A stretch of 64,000 nucleotides of DNA from positions 18,639,748 to 18,703,747 of the forward strand of contig NC_135568.1 of the NCBI RefSeq assembly GCF_964340395.1. Direction: 5' to 3'. Below the pieces are notes generated by a model. The model was not told the DNA's origin. It saw only the letters and a program-made list of their open reading frames with translations, and searched no databases. Position numbers and translations under genes: made by a program. Shown piece by piece: positions 10,919 to 22,058 of this stretch (within the stretch, counting starts at the first letter, position 1; the number at the start of each line of letters is the position of its first letter). This DNA comes from Glandiceps talaboti. Lineage: Eukaryota; Hemichordata; Enteropneusta; Spengelidae.

Positions 10919-12679
10919 TGTAGATCATTTGTAGTGTATTAATTTAATTGGTAGACCATTTGTAGTGTATTATATGGTAACATTTCATTGGTAGACCATT
11001 TGTAGTGTATTATATGATAACATTTCATTGGTAGACCATTTGTAGTGTATTATATGGTACCATTTCATTGGTAGACCATTTGTAGTGTATTATATGGTAC
11101 CATTTCATTGGTAGACCATTTGTAGTGTATTATATGATAACATTTCATTGGTAGACCATTTGTAGTGTATTATATGATAACATTTCATTGGTAGACCATT
11201 TGTAGTGTATTATATGGTACCATTTCATTGGTAGACCATTTGTAGTGTATTATATGGTAACATTTCATTGGTAGACCATTTGTAGTGTATTATATGGTAA
11301 CATTTCATTGGTAGACCATTTGTAGTGTATTATATGGTACCATTTCATTGGTAGACCATTTGTAGTGTATTATATGGTACCATTTCATTGGTAGACCATT
11401 TGTAGTGTATTATATGGTACCATTTCATTGGTAGACCATTTGTAGTATATTATATGGTACCATTTCATTGGTAGACCATTTGTAGTGTATTATATGGTAC
11501 CATTTCATTGGTAGACCATTTGTAGTGTATTATATGGTACCATTTCATTGGTAGACCATTTGTAGTGTATTATATGGTAACATTTCATTGGTAGACCATT
11601 TGTAGTGTATTATATGGTACCATTTCATTGGTAGACCATATTTGTAGTGTATTATATGATAACATTTCATTGGTAGACCATTTGTAGTGTATTATATGGT
11701 ACCATTTCATTGGTAGACCATTTGTAGTGTATTATATGATAACATTTCATTGGTAGACCATTTGTAGTGTATTATATGGTACCATTTCATTGGTAGACCA
11801 TTTGTAGTGTATTATATGGTAACATTTCATTGGTAGACCATTTGTAGTGTATTATATGATAACATTTCATTGGTAGACCATTTGTAGTGTATTATATGAT
11901 AACATTTCATTGGTAGACCATTTGTAGTATATTATATGGTACCATTTCATTGGTAGACCATTTGTAGTGTATTATATGGTACCATTTCATTGGTAGACCA
12001 TTTGTAGTGTATTATATGGTACCATTTCATTGGTAGACCATTTGTAGTGTATTATATGGTAACATTTCATTGGTAGACCATTTGTAGTGTATTATATGAT
12101 AACATTTCATTGGTAGACCATTTGTAGTGTATTATATGGTAACATTTCATTGGTAGACCATTTGTAGTGTATTATATGGTACCATTTCATTGGTAGACCA
12201 TTTGTAGTGTATTATATGATACCATTTCATTGGTAGACCATTTGTAGTGTATTATATGGTACCATTTCATTGGTAGACCATTTGTAGTGTATTATATGAT
12301 AACATTTCATTGGTAGACCATTTGTAGTGTATTATATGGTACCATTTCATTGGTAGACCATTTGTAGTGTATTATATGATAACATTTCATTGGTAGACCA
12401 TTTGTAGTGTATTATATGGTAACATTTCATTGGTAGACCATTTGTAGTGTATTATATGGTACCATTTCATTGGTAGACCATATTTGTAGTGTATTATATG
12501 ATAACATTTCATTGGTAGACCATTTGTAGTGTATTATATGGTACCATTTCATTGGTAGACCATTTGTAGTGTATTATATGATAACATTTCATTGGTAGAC
12601 CATTTGTAGTGTATTATATGGTACCATTTCATTGGTAGACCATTTGTAGTGTATTATATGGTAACATTTCATTGGTAGA
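10919..12679. repeat. minisatellite array, 40-bp unit, about 44 copies
   Basis: The unit is GGTAGACCATTTGTAGTGTA + TTATATGGTACCATTTCATT. Units alternate among GGTACC, GGTAAC and GATAAC at one site. Two units carry a 2-bp insertion (CCATATTTG, near 11638 and 12480), 842 bp apart, and are surrounded by the same order of variants (GGTAA, GGTAC, insertion, GATAA, GGTAC, GATAA, GGTAC, GGTAA), showing a block duplication. The first unit (10919-10950) is diverged, as expected at an array edge. If the flanking minus-strand exons are real, the array is intronic. Confidence 0.97.
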
Positions 12680-12762
12680 GTTAGTGTCATCATACTACCA
12701 ATACCAATCAAAGTGTTAGCAGTGAACTATAATTTTTCTGGTGTGCCACCCTCATGTGTCAG

Positions 12763-12797
<35 letters not shown>

Positions 12798-13280
12798 GTT
12801 TTTTACCCACTTTTTTAATAATTTGTCATCATTTATTTTTCTGTATATGTTAATGTAAATATTGTAAATTTCCCTTACTCAGTCAATTCACATTGTGAAT
12901 TAATCGACAATTTATCGAGTTTAAATAAAGTCTAACAAAAAAACAAACAAACACTGATCCAACCCATCATCAAACTATCAAACTGCCCCCCCCCCCCCCC
13001 CCCATTAATTTCACTACTTGGACCAAACCACTTTATTGCAGGGGCTGTAGAAATGTTTGTATAACATTGTTAATGTATAGATTTTTACACACTAATAGAA
13101 TACACACATACATGTCAGACTTTACTCAAGATTACACACATACTACAAAATGATATTCACAAAGTACATTTTGTACACTTTTTTGTACATACAAGTTAGA
13201 AGTCCATGTACATGTACCTTAATCTCTTACACACTGCAGAAAGAAAGAAAGAAAGATGACATAAGAAATGGGTTTCTTAC
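12680..13280. other. low-complexity stretch with a possible retroelement tail
   Basis: (ATT)n at 12764-12797, then AT-rich sequence ending TTTAAATAAAGTCTAAC followed by A/C-rich bases (12920-12955), which resembles the 3' tail of a retroelement with no coding part. Poly-C lies near 12987 and (GAAA)n at 13232-13254. Confidence 0.4.
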
Positions 13281-13590
13281 TTTGGCCTTGGTTTGTCCAA
13301 TTGTTTGTACTTCTTCTTGTGTAGATTAGCCAGACCACTCATCTTGTATTTGTTTGCCTCCATTTTATCTCTGTTTGTCATTTCTCCACCCAGAGACAGA
13401 TTGGACCGTGGCTGGGACACACTTGGTGTATTGAAATTACTCATATTGATAACTCTTAGTATCAACTTTATCAACAGGTTATTTGAAAGGTTCAAGTGTT
13501 CTTTGATGTCTCTTATCAAGTCCAGATTACTGGTATGTCCACCACAATCAGTAGTAACGTCTTTGGTAAATATCCTTGGATTGTTTAGCA
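13281..13590 (-). CDS. candidate internal coding exon, unrecognised protein
   Basis: Minus strand, 310 bases: two bases, 102 open codons, two bases. The donor is CCAAA|GTAAGA, a strong match. The acceptor ACTAG is preceded by a T-rich but not ideal tract. The peptide has an amphipathic Leu/Ile-rich part (LDLIRDIKEHLNLSNNLLIK, then LILRVINM), a Ser-rich linker (SQPRSNLSLGGEM) and a Lys-rich end (HKKKYKQLDKPRPK). It looks like a soluble helical protein, but I do not recognise the family. Exit phase matches the entry phase of the exon at 113-305. The frame has no in-frame ATG start of its own and stops lie just upstream, so it is not a first exon. Confidence 0.45.
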
Positions 13591-13931
13591 CTAGTCTTTA
13601 TTAAATTAAGACTAACAAGTTTGTTTTAATCAAGTGATTGTCCACACTCCACCCTCTCTGCTTCCTAGTAATAATTATTGGTTTTCATCTTCTGAGGGCA
13701 AACATCTGGCATGTGTTTGACACCCAATTAACATCTTTGCTGCTATAGTAACAGTTGTGTAAACAATGTCCAAACTCAAATAACAACTTTTTTTGTGTGT
13801 TGGACAATTATCTCAATGTCATTTGTTAAAAGGGACACATTTCTTGAAAAGATCAACTGATTTCCATGGTAACAAGCAAGCAAATTTAGATTGTCTTCAC
13901 ATAAAAGGTCCTGTGTATAAAAGAGAAAACA
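13591..13931. other. unique sequence, nothing assigned
   Basis: No feature beyond the acceptor region of the exon at 13281-13590. Confidence 0.35.
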
Positions 13932-15608
13932 TAATTATGAATATTTCAATATCGTAATATCAATAACAAGTCTTTACAGAAGACACAATCTCCCATAACT
14001 ATGTGAATATTTGAATATTGTAATATCAATAACAAGTCTTCACATAAGACACAATCTCCCATAACTATGTGAATATTTCAATATCGTAATATCAATAACA
14101 AGTCTTCACATAAGACACAATCTCCCATAACTATGTGAATATTTTAATATCGTAATATCAATAACAAGTCTTCACATAAGACACAATCTCCCATAACTAT
14201 GTGAATATTTTAATATCGTAATATCAATAACAAGTCTACACATAAGACACAATCTCCCATAACTATGTGAATATTTGAATATTGTAATATCAATAACAAG
14301 TCTTCACATAAGACACAATCTCCCATAACTATGTGAATATTTCAATATCGTAATATCAATAACAAGTCTTCACATAAGACACAATCTCCCATAACTATGT
14401 GAATATTTTAATATCGTAATATCAATAACAAGTCTTCACATAAGACACAATCTCCCATAACTATGTGAATATTTTAATATCGTAATATCAATAACAAGTC
14501 TACACATAAGACACAATCTCCCATAACTATGTGAATATTTGAATATTGTAATATCAATAACAAGTCTTCACATAAGACACAATCTCCCATAACTATGTGA
14601 ATATTTTAATATCGTAATATCAATAACAAGTCTACACATAAGACACAATCTCCCATAACTATGTGAATATTTCAATATCGTAATATCAATAACAAGTCTT
14701 CACATAAGACATAATCTCCCATAACTATCTGAATATTTCAATATCGTAATATCAATAACAAGACACAATCTCCCATAACTATCTGAATATTTCAATATCG
14801 TAATATCAATAACAAGTCTACACAGAAGACACAATCTCCCATAACTATCTGAATATTTCAATATCGTAATATCAATAACAAGTCTACACAGAAGACACAA
14901 TCTCCCATAACTATCTGAATATTTCAATATCGTAATATCAATAACAAGTCTACACAGAAGACACAATCTCCCATAACTATGTGAATATTTTAATATCGTA
15001 ATATCAATAACAAGTCTTCACATAAGACACAATCTCCCATAACTATGTGAATATTTTAATATCGTAATATCAATAACAAGACACAATCTCCCATAACTAT
15101 GTGAATATTTTAATATCGTAATATCAATAACAAGTCTTCACATAAGACATAATCTCCCATAACTATGTGAATATTTTAATATTGTAATATCAATAACAAG
15201 TCTACACATAAGACACAATCTCCCATAACTATGTGAATATTTTAATATCGTAATATCAATAACAAGTCTTCACATAAGACACAATCTCCCATAACTATGT
15301 GAATATTTCAATATCGTAATATCAATAACAAGACACAATCTCCCATAACTATGTGAATATTTTAATATCGTAATATCAATAACAAGTCTACACAGAAGAC
15401 ACAATCTCCCATAACTATCTGAATATTTTAATATCGTAATATCAATAACAAGTCTTCACATAAGACACAATCTCCCATAACTATGTGAATATTTTAATAT
15501 CGTAATATCAATAACAAGACACAATCTCCCATAACTATGTGAATATTTCAATATCGTAATATCAATAACAAGTCTACACAGAAGACACAATCTCCCATAA
15601 CTATGTGA
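13932..15608. repeat. minisatellite array, 66-bp unit, about 26 copies
   Basis: The unit is TCTCCCATAACTATGTGAAT, ATTTCAATATCGTAATATCA, ATAACAAGTCTTCACATAAG, ACACAA. Several units (near 14760, 15078, 15330, 15516) lack the 12 bases TCTTCACATAAG or TCTACACAGAAG, giving 54-bp units; the deletion is bounded by AAG direct repeats. Variant sites (TGTGAAT/TCTGAAT, TTCAAT/TTTAAT/TTGAAT, CATAAG/CAGAAG) recur in blocks. The array directly abuts an R2 repeat copy at 15609. Confidence 0.96.
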
Positions 15609-15785
15609 CTGAATAGAGACATGATTTTAAAGAAATTGGTGGCGACAGATATAAATTACTACAAAGTGTCTGTGATAATGCATAAAATTGATGAATTTTG
15701 GTAAACTGTACATGAACCTGAAGATCCAGGTAAGGACCAAAGGTCAAAGGTCAATGTCTCAAAGGAAAGTTTAAACCTGGCAATA
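15609..15785 (+). repeat. dispersed repeat R2, copy a
   Basis: It shares TTTAAAGAAATTGGTG, GTGTCTGTGATAA and AAAGGTCAAAGGTCAATGTC with copies at 21161, 35531 (+) and 45632, 52444 (-). The copy is cut where the 18-bp array begins: the family continues TATGGGGGTAGACACTTGAA, while here the GGGGGTAGATACAT part is amplified. Confidence 0.7.
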
Positions 15786-16430
15786 CATGTATGGGGGGTA
15801 GATACATATATGGGGGTAGATACATGTATGGGGGGGGGGGGGTAGATACATGTATGGGGGGGTAGATACATGCATGGGGGTAGATACATGTATGGGGATA
15901 GATACATGTATGGGGGTAGATACATATATGGGGGGTAGATACATGTATGGGGGTAGATACATGTATGGGTGTAGATACATGTATGGGGGGTAGATACATG
16001 TATGGGGGGTACATTTTGTAGATACATCATGTATGGGGGTAGATACATACATGTATATGGGGTGTAGATACATGTATGGGGGGTAGATACATGTATGGGG
16101 TAGACACATGTATGGGGGTAGAGACATGTATGGGGGTAGATACATGTATGGGTGTAGATACATGTATGGGTGTAGATACATGTATGGGGGGTAGATACAT
16201 GTATGGGGGTAGATATATACATGTATGGGGTAGATACATGTATGGGGGTAGATACATGTATGGGGGTAGATACATGTATTGGGGTAGATACATGTATGGG
16301 GGTAGATATATACATGTATGGGGTAGATACATGTATGGGGGTAGATACATGTATGGGTGTAGATACATGTACATGTATGGGGGTAGATACATGTATGGGG
16401 TAGATACATGTATGGGGGTAGATACATGTA
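15786..16430. repeat. minisatellite array, 18-bp unit, about 35 copies
   Basis: The unit CATGTATGGGGGTAGATA varies in the number of Gs (4 to 11) and has occasional TATA or ACATGT expansions. It appears to derive from the (T)ATGGGGGTAGACAC end of R2. Confidence 0.95.
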
Positions 16431-16806
16431 CAATGTACTTCAGGGTTCTGTCAAGCTTGAATGTAGTCCTAATTTACATAATTAATATTCATGACTAAAT
16501 TAACGATACAATTGAAGTCATCATATACATGTATTCACAAACAAGTAGAACACACATGGCCAAAGAAAAAGTTAAAAGGCCAGAATATTTCTTACTTCAC
16601 AATATTAGAACCACTAAGAATCTCATGACTCAATAACTCTGAAGTTTTTTTTTTTACATTTCGATTTTTTTCAACCAGTGTATTAGATTATATTTTCATT
16701 AAAGTTGAAAATATTTCAAACTAAAAGTACATTGTCTTTTTCACAAAGATTTTTATTTGTTCATTGTCTATATTCATGTAAGGGCAGAAAACTTAGGTGA
16801 CAATGT
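16431..16806. other. unique AT-rich sequence
   Basis: Nothing recognisable apart from poly-T near 16645. Confidence 0.35.
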
Positions 16807-17306
16807 AATACGCCGTATTCCGGTTATCGAAAAAGCCCCGAAAAGATAAAAGATATGATTGTTTGGCCACTAGGGGCGCTGTTTTAGAACCGGAAGTGAG
16901 GGCCAGAAATTGTAGAGCATTGTTGCAAAGCATAGAGTCTATAGGCATCGTAACCACTGACTAAAGATTGTCTGTCATTCCCCGTAACTTTACGCTATAA
17001 TATTGCATTATCGCCCATCAAATAATGAAATAGCAAATTAACCTCTCGTTCTCCTAATATTTCGCGTAAGTTTGGCTCTGCAATTCGAACGTGAGGAAAA
17101 CCCAAAAGTAGCAACATTTTGAAACGGGTAGTACACACTGACATCTCACTCACGTTTTCAGTGTGACCTCGTCCATTTGCGTTACCGTTGGAGAAATTGT
17201 AGTGATTGCTTCCAGTCAAACATCGGAACGGAAAAAGGTACAAAAACAGAGGAAAGAACCTTCAAAATCACAATATACGCTACAGTTATTGCAGCTTGTA
17301 TAAAAC

Positions 17307-17529
17307 CAATCTGATTAAAATCCGATGTAGATGTCGGCTAATCGTTCATTGCTATTTTACTTTCGTTATTGTGCGTGAATTGACCTGCGTGGTACATGTT
17401 TGATCGCCTCCTCTACCGATCAGGACAAAAACGTAAACATGTACCACGAAGGTCAATTCAGGCAAAATAACGAAGGTAAAATAGCAATGAACGATTAGCC
17501 GACATCTACATCGGATTTTAATCAGATCG
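17307..17529. mobile_element. foldback MITE, copy 1, 9-bp target duplication
   Basis: The 223-bp element has arms of about 100 bp beginning CAATCTGATTAAAATCCGAT and a short centre around CGCCTCCTCTACCGATCAGG. It is flanked by GTATAAAAC (17298-17306) and GTATAAGAC (17530-17538), an 8/9 match. Long TIRs with 9-bp duplications are characteristic of Mutator-like (MULE) elements. No coding capacity. Confidence 0.75.
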
Positions 17530-17943
17530 GTATAAGACATGGTATGATGAGTGAACCACGTAAACGTTACATGGAAGGCCAATTCATTGAAGGGGTGGGC
17601 GGTGTGGTACATCAATCACAATAACAATATTTATGATTCGTTGCCGACTTCAATGGGTTTTTTTTAATACACTGATGGTCCTGAATGAAGAATAGCAAGC
17701 TAACCAAAGTGTGATAGTAAAGTTGAGTATATCAATACACATATGTTTATGCCAACTTATAACCAGTACATGAAATGTTTTTTTCCGGACAAAGTTTTAT
17801 GATTTCACCCGTGGTGCTACACCACTGTTCTAATAAACAAGAAAGGCCTAAGTATGCGGCGACATCAGTTACAATATAAACATGTGGCTTGGTAATTGTC
17901 GACCGAACTCTCAATATTGCAATGACTGTAGCTGGAAGCTGTT

Positions 17944-18185
17944 CAATCTGATTAAAATCCGATGTAGATGTCGGCTAATCGTTCATTGCTATTTTACCTT
18001 CGTTATTTTGCCTGATATTATTTTTCTTGGTACATGTTTAGATTTTTCAGCCTGATCGTAGAGGAGGCGATCAGGCAGGCTAAAAAATGTAAACATGTAC
18101 CAAGAAGGTCAATTCAGGCAAAATAACGAAGGTAAAATAGCAATGAACGATCAGCCAACATCTACATCGGATTTTAATCAGATTG
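17944..18185. mobile_element. foldback MITE, copy 2, perfect 9-bp target duplication
   Basis: Same family as the element at 17307: 242 bp, identical tip CAATCTGATTAAAATCCGAT and inner arm GGTAAAATAGCAATGAACGA. It is flanked on both sides by GAAGCTGTT (17935-17943 and 18186-18194). The arms are nearly identical, so it is probably fairly young. Confidence 0.8.
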
Positions 18186-18406
18186 GAAGCTGTTGTCAGA
18201 TTTGTAATTTTCTAATCGTTCTTTTGTCCAGCAACAGACACCAGTAAGGTAAAGAAATATGTTTATCATGTCTACATCAGGTATATTTCGAAGGTCATCC
18301 GTCCAACTTTCAATGTTTCCGCTGTCGATTAGTAATCTTTTGATGCCCGACATCCACTATTCGTCTCCTCTTCCGTTCTCTCAGAAAATTATCATTTTCT
18401 AGTGTT

Positions 18407-18658
18407 TCAAGACCAAGGTTGACAGCATTTCTGGCGATATCTAGTAGATTTAGAAGTAGTAATTTTCCACTCTTTTATGAATGCACGGGGTTCTTTTACG
18501 CCCATTTTGTTGACAGCTTCATACATCGCCATACTATTAGATGCCATGACGAAAATTCTGGCCCTCACTTTGTCAGATATGGTGCGCCCTCTCGCGATAC
18601 TTTCCTGCGAAACAACCGGAAGTTCGATAACCGGAATACGCCGTATTGCATCCGTCAT
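18407..18658 (-). CDS. hypothetical 83-codon frame inside the TIR element
   Basis: The minus-strand frame starts with ATGACGGATGCAATACGG, which overlaps the terminal inverted repeat. It encodes a charged peptide with RTISDKVRARIFVMASNSMA and VKEPRAFIKEWKI and stops after QPWS. Composition is more protein-like than most frames here, but no domain is recognised. It could be a fragment of element-encoded protein or chance. Confidence 0.2.
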   Translation of the reverse strand: MTDAIRRIPVIELPVVSQESIARGRTISDKVRARIFVMASNSMAMYEAVNKMGVKEPRAFIKEWKITTSKSTRYRQKCCQPWS

Positions 18659-18970
18659 TGAGCACAGACAGATACTAACATCTTAGCGGGTCCCAGGAAC
18701 TCACTAGTCAAAATTGAAGTGGGTCCCATCAAAATGTAAGTGCGTCCTGGACGTGGAATAACGGTTCAACACGAACCCTGTTTGTAGTAAAAACTCATTA
18801 CATTTGTGTATTTCTGCGTAATTGCAATAGATGGCAACTCCATTCAAGTGTCTAACCCACTACATATGATCACATGTACATATATGTAATTTTAATATGT
18901 ATTTTATAGATCAATGATAGTACAAGTGACAACAAATACATTGAAACTAAAAGGTATTTAATAACATAAT
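18648..18970. other. flank of the 45-bp array with an R2 fragment
   Basis: TCCATTCAAGTGTCTAACCC near 18839 matches the R2 family (minus orientation). TCCCAGGAACTCACTAGT at about 18692 resembles TCCTGGGACTCACTGGTTTC at about 21031, beyond the array, suggesting the two flanks are related. Confidence 0.4.
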
Positions 18971-20953
18971 GTACAAATGTGTTTGTGGGTTTATTATTAA
19001 GGTTTATAGAGTGTTTCTATAATGTGTTTGTGGGTTTATTATTAAGGTTTATAGAGTGTTTCTATAATGTGTTTGTGGGTTTATTATTAAGGTTTATAGA
19101 GTGTTTCTATAATGTGTTTGTGGGTTTATTATTAAGGTTTATAGAGTGTTTCTATAATGTGTTTGTGAGTTTATTATTAAGGTTTATAGAGTGTTTCTAT
19201 AATGTACAAATGTGTTTGTGGGTTTATTATTAAGGTTTATAGAGTGTTTCTATAATGCGTTTGTGGGTTTATTATTAAGGTTTATAGAGTGTTTCTATAA
19301 TGTGTTTGTGGGTTTATTATTAAGGTTTATAGAGTGTTTCTATAATGTGTTTGTGGGTTTATTATTAAGGTTTATAGAGTGTTTCTATAATATGTTTGTG
19401 GGTTTATTATTAAGGTTTAAAGAGTGTTTCTATAATGCGTTTGTGGGTTTATTATTAAGGTTTATAGAGTGTTTCTATAATGTGTTTGTGGGTTTATTAT
19501 TAAGGTTTATAGAGTGTTTCTATAATGTGTTTGTGGGTTTATTATTAAGGTTTATAGAGTGTTTCTATAATGTACAAATGTGTTTGTGGGTTTATTATTA
19601 AGGTTTATAGAGTGTTTCTATAATGTGTTTGTGGGTTTATTATTAAGGTTTATAGAGTGTTTCTATAATGTGTTTGTGGGTTTGTTATTAAGGTTTATAG
19701 AGTGTTTCTATAATGTGTTTGTGGGTTTATTATTAAGGTTTATAGAGTGTTTCTATAATGTGTTTGTGGGTTTATTATTAAGGTTTATAGAGTGTTTCTA
19801 TAATGTGTTTGTGGGTTTATTATTAAGGTTTATAGAGTGTTTCTATAATATGTTTGTGGGTTTATTATTAAGGTTTATAGAGTGTTTCTATAATGTACAA
19901 ATGTGTTTGTGGGTTTATTATTAAGGTTTATAGAGTGTTTCTATAATGTGTTTGTGGGTTTATTATTAAGGTTTATAGAGTGTTTCTATAATGTGTTTGT
20001 GGGTTTATTATTAAGGTTTATAGAGTGTTTCTATAATGTGTTTGTGGGTTTATTATTAAGGTTTATAGAGTGTTTCTATAATGTGTTTGTGGGTTTATTA
20101 TTAAGGTTTATAGAGTGTTTCTATAATATGTTTGTGGGTTTATTATTAAGGTTTATAGAGTGTTTCTATAATGTACAAATGTGTTTGTGGGTTTATTATT
20201 AAGGTTTATAGAGTGTTTCTATAATGTGTTTGTGGGTTTATTATTAAGGTTTATAGAGTGTTTCTATAATGTGTTTGTGGGTTTATTATTAAGGTTTATA
20301 GAGTGTTTCTATAATGCGTTTGTGGGTTTATTATTAAGGTTTATAGAGTGTTTCTATAATGTGTTTGTGGGTTTATTATTAAGGTTTATAGAGTGTTTCT
20401 ATAATGTACAAATGTGTTTGTGGGTTTATTATTAAGGTTTATAGAGTGTTTCTATAATGTGTTTGTGGGTTTATTATTAAGGTTTATAGAGTGTTTCTAT
20501 AATGTATTTGTGGGTTTATTATTAAGGTTTATAGAGTGTTTCTATAATGTATTTATGGGTTTATTATTAAGGTTTATAGAGTGTTTCTATAATGTGTTTG
20601 TGGGTTTATTATTAAGGTTTATAGAGTGTTTCTATAATGTGTTTGTGGGTTTATTATTAAGGTTTATAGAGTGTTTCTATAATGTATTTGTGGGTTTATT
20701 ATTAAGGTTTATAGAGTGTTTCTATAATGTATTTGTGGGTTTATTATTAAGGTTTATAGAGTGTTTCTATAATGTGTTTGTGGGTTTATTATTAAGGTTT
20801 ATAGAGTGTTTCTATAATGTATTTGTGGGTTTATTATTAAGGTTTATAGAGTGTTTCTATAATGTGTTTGTGGGTTTATTATTAAGGTTTATAGAGTGTT
20901 TCTATAATATGTTTGTGGGTTTATTATTAAGGTTTATAGAGTGTTTCTATAAT
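18971..20953. repeat. minisatellite array, 45-bp unit with periodic 8-bp spacers
   Basis: The unit GTGTTTGTGGGTTTATTATT + AAGGTTTATAGAGTGTTTCT + ATAAT is very homogeneous. An extra GTACAAAT appears at 18971, 19204, 19572, 19895, 20173 and 20406, i.e. after 5, 8, 7, 6 and 5 units, forming a higher-order pattern. Each unit contains TTATAG(7 nt)CTATAA, a small hairpin. The 15-codon frame VFVGLLLRFIECFYN repeats and is shifted at each spacer, which argues against coding. Confidence 0.97.
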
Positions 20954-21160
20954 GTGCGAATCATAATAAGTAACAATAAAATGGAACCCCTAATTTTTTT
21001 TGAGAGACGCTATATTTTGAGTAGTGATGGGTTCCTGGGACTCACTGGTTTCAAAGTCTAGTACAACCCCTGTATACTATAAATATGACTGCCATTCAGT
21101 AAAAGTAAAACAAGCACCAAAACTAATGCTTGTGCATAGTTCTTTTCTTAAAAATTACTT

Positions 21161-21500
21161 GTAATTAAGTTACATGATTTAAAAGAAATTGGCAATATGT
21201 AAATACTACAATGTGTCTGTGATAAGTAGGAATTAGGTTGATTTGAATAATTGACCCTGAATATCAAGGACTCAAAGGTCAAGGTCTCAAAATATAGCTT
21301 GCATCTGATAATATGGGGGTAGACACTTGAATCTCTATATATTACAGTTTTTGAGTTATGCAGTAAGTATCGATGTTTTACTACAAATATAGCCACCATT
21401 CGGTCAAATGTGCATATACCACAAAACAAAGTGATGTATACAAAATGTAGTATATCACCTTCATGCCTGGTTTGAAAGAAATTGGATATTGCATTATGGA
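21161..21500 (+). repeat. dispersed repeat R2, copy b
   Basis: It begins near TTTAAAAGAAATTGGCAATA and contains GTGTCTGTGATAA, CTCAAAGGTCAAGGTCTCAA, ATATGGGGGTAGACACTTGA and a distal part (CATTCGGTCAAATGTGCATA, ACAAAGTGATG) shared with the copy at 35531. The stretch 20954-21160 holds nothing else. Confidence 0.65.
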
Positions 21501-22058
21501 CAGACAAATCTTTGCAATAAGATTTACATGATGTACATGTACAAAAATCAGGAATGGATTGATAGAAGCCTACAAGCAAAATATGTAAATGAGGTAAGGC
21601 CGACTGAGTATAATTTCCATGCTATTTGTGCCCATCTTTCATCTCGATTTAAATTCCATCTCGTCAAAAAGCTTACTAGAGTGTCTTCTCAGCTGAAGAT
21701 ACAAATGATAAAGTGTGGTAGATTATTATTGCCACAATTCCTGCTGCCAGTGAAGTTACATTAGTGGTCACAATTGCCTTTCCTGAGTTTAGTTATAAAA
21801 GACGTCATACATGTAAATTACAGAAGATATAAAAAAACATTGTGTGTCCGCTATATTGACTTTCAGTCTTGGTTTACATGTATCCCTCTATCAGTTTGAA
21901 AGAAAACCAGACTTCTGATTTTAACAGAATGAAAAACAATCTGATGCTCTAAAATTGTGATGAGTTGAAATGGGACGAGTGATTCATCAGGACTGTCGTG
22001 GTGAAACCCTATACCAAGGGAAAAAGCTTTGACAGTATGAACTAAAATTGTTGAAAAT
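21501..22058. other. unique sequence with an open frame of uncertain meaning
   Basis: A + frame reaching 21764 encodes CAHLSSRFKFHLVKKLTRVS and similar, with no splice or family support. Confidence 0.3.

Larger units (their letters stand above)
16807..18647. mobile_element. about 1.84-kb element bounded by 25-bp terminal inverted repeats
   Basis: AATACGCCGTATTCCGGTTATCGAA begins at 16807 (first 20 bases AATACGCCGTATTCCGGTTA) and returns inverted at 18623-18647 with one mismatch. Further in, both ends share GGGCGC and, about 90 bp from each tip, AGTGAGGGCCAGAA in inverted orientation, so the arms are diverged but longer than the tips. No clear target duplication was found. Two smaller foldback elements lie inside, and minus-strand frames at 18407-18658 and 16995-17243 occupy the rest; I could not match either to a transposase. 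It could be a non-autonomous DNA transposon or an old local inverted duplication. Confidence 0.5.

Noticed and set aside
13932-15608. Regularly spaced repeats that might suggest a CRISPR array
   Set aside because: Units are contiguous with no unique spacers and no cas genes, and the window is eukaryotic. The same applies to all other arrays.
15659-16498. Pro/Tyr/Thr-rich overlapping frames (e.g. IHVSTPIHVSTP)
   Set aside because: Translations of the 18-bp array in several frames; no gene structure.
16995-17243. 82-codon minus-strand frame
   Set aside because: No recognisable domain, no splice or start support; kept only as part of the TIR element description.
18979-21061. A series of frames repeating VFVGLLLRFIECFYN that could look like membrane proteins
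   Set aside because: Each is ended by the 8-bp spacer frameshift inside the 45-bp array; the hydrophobic look comes from T-rich codons.
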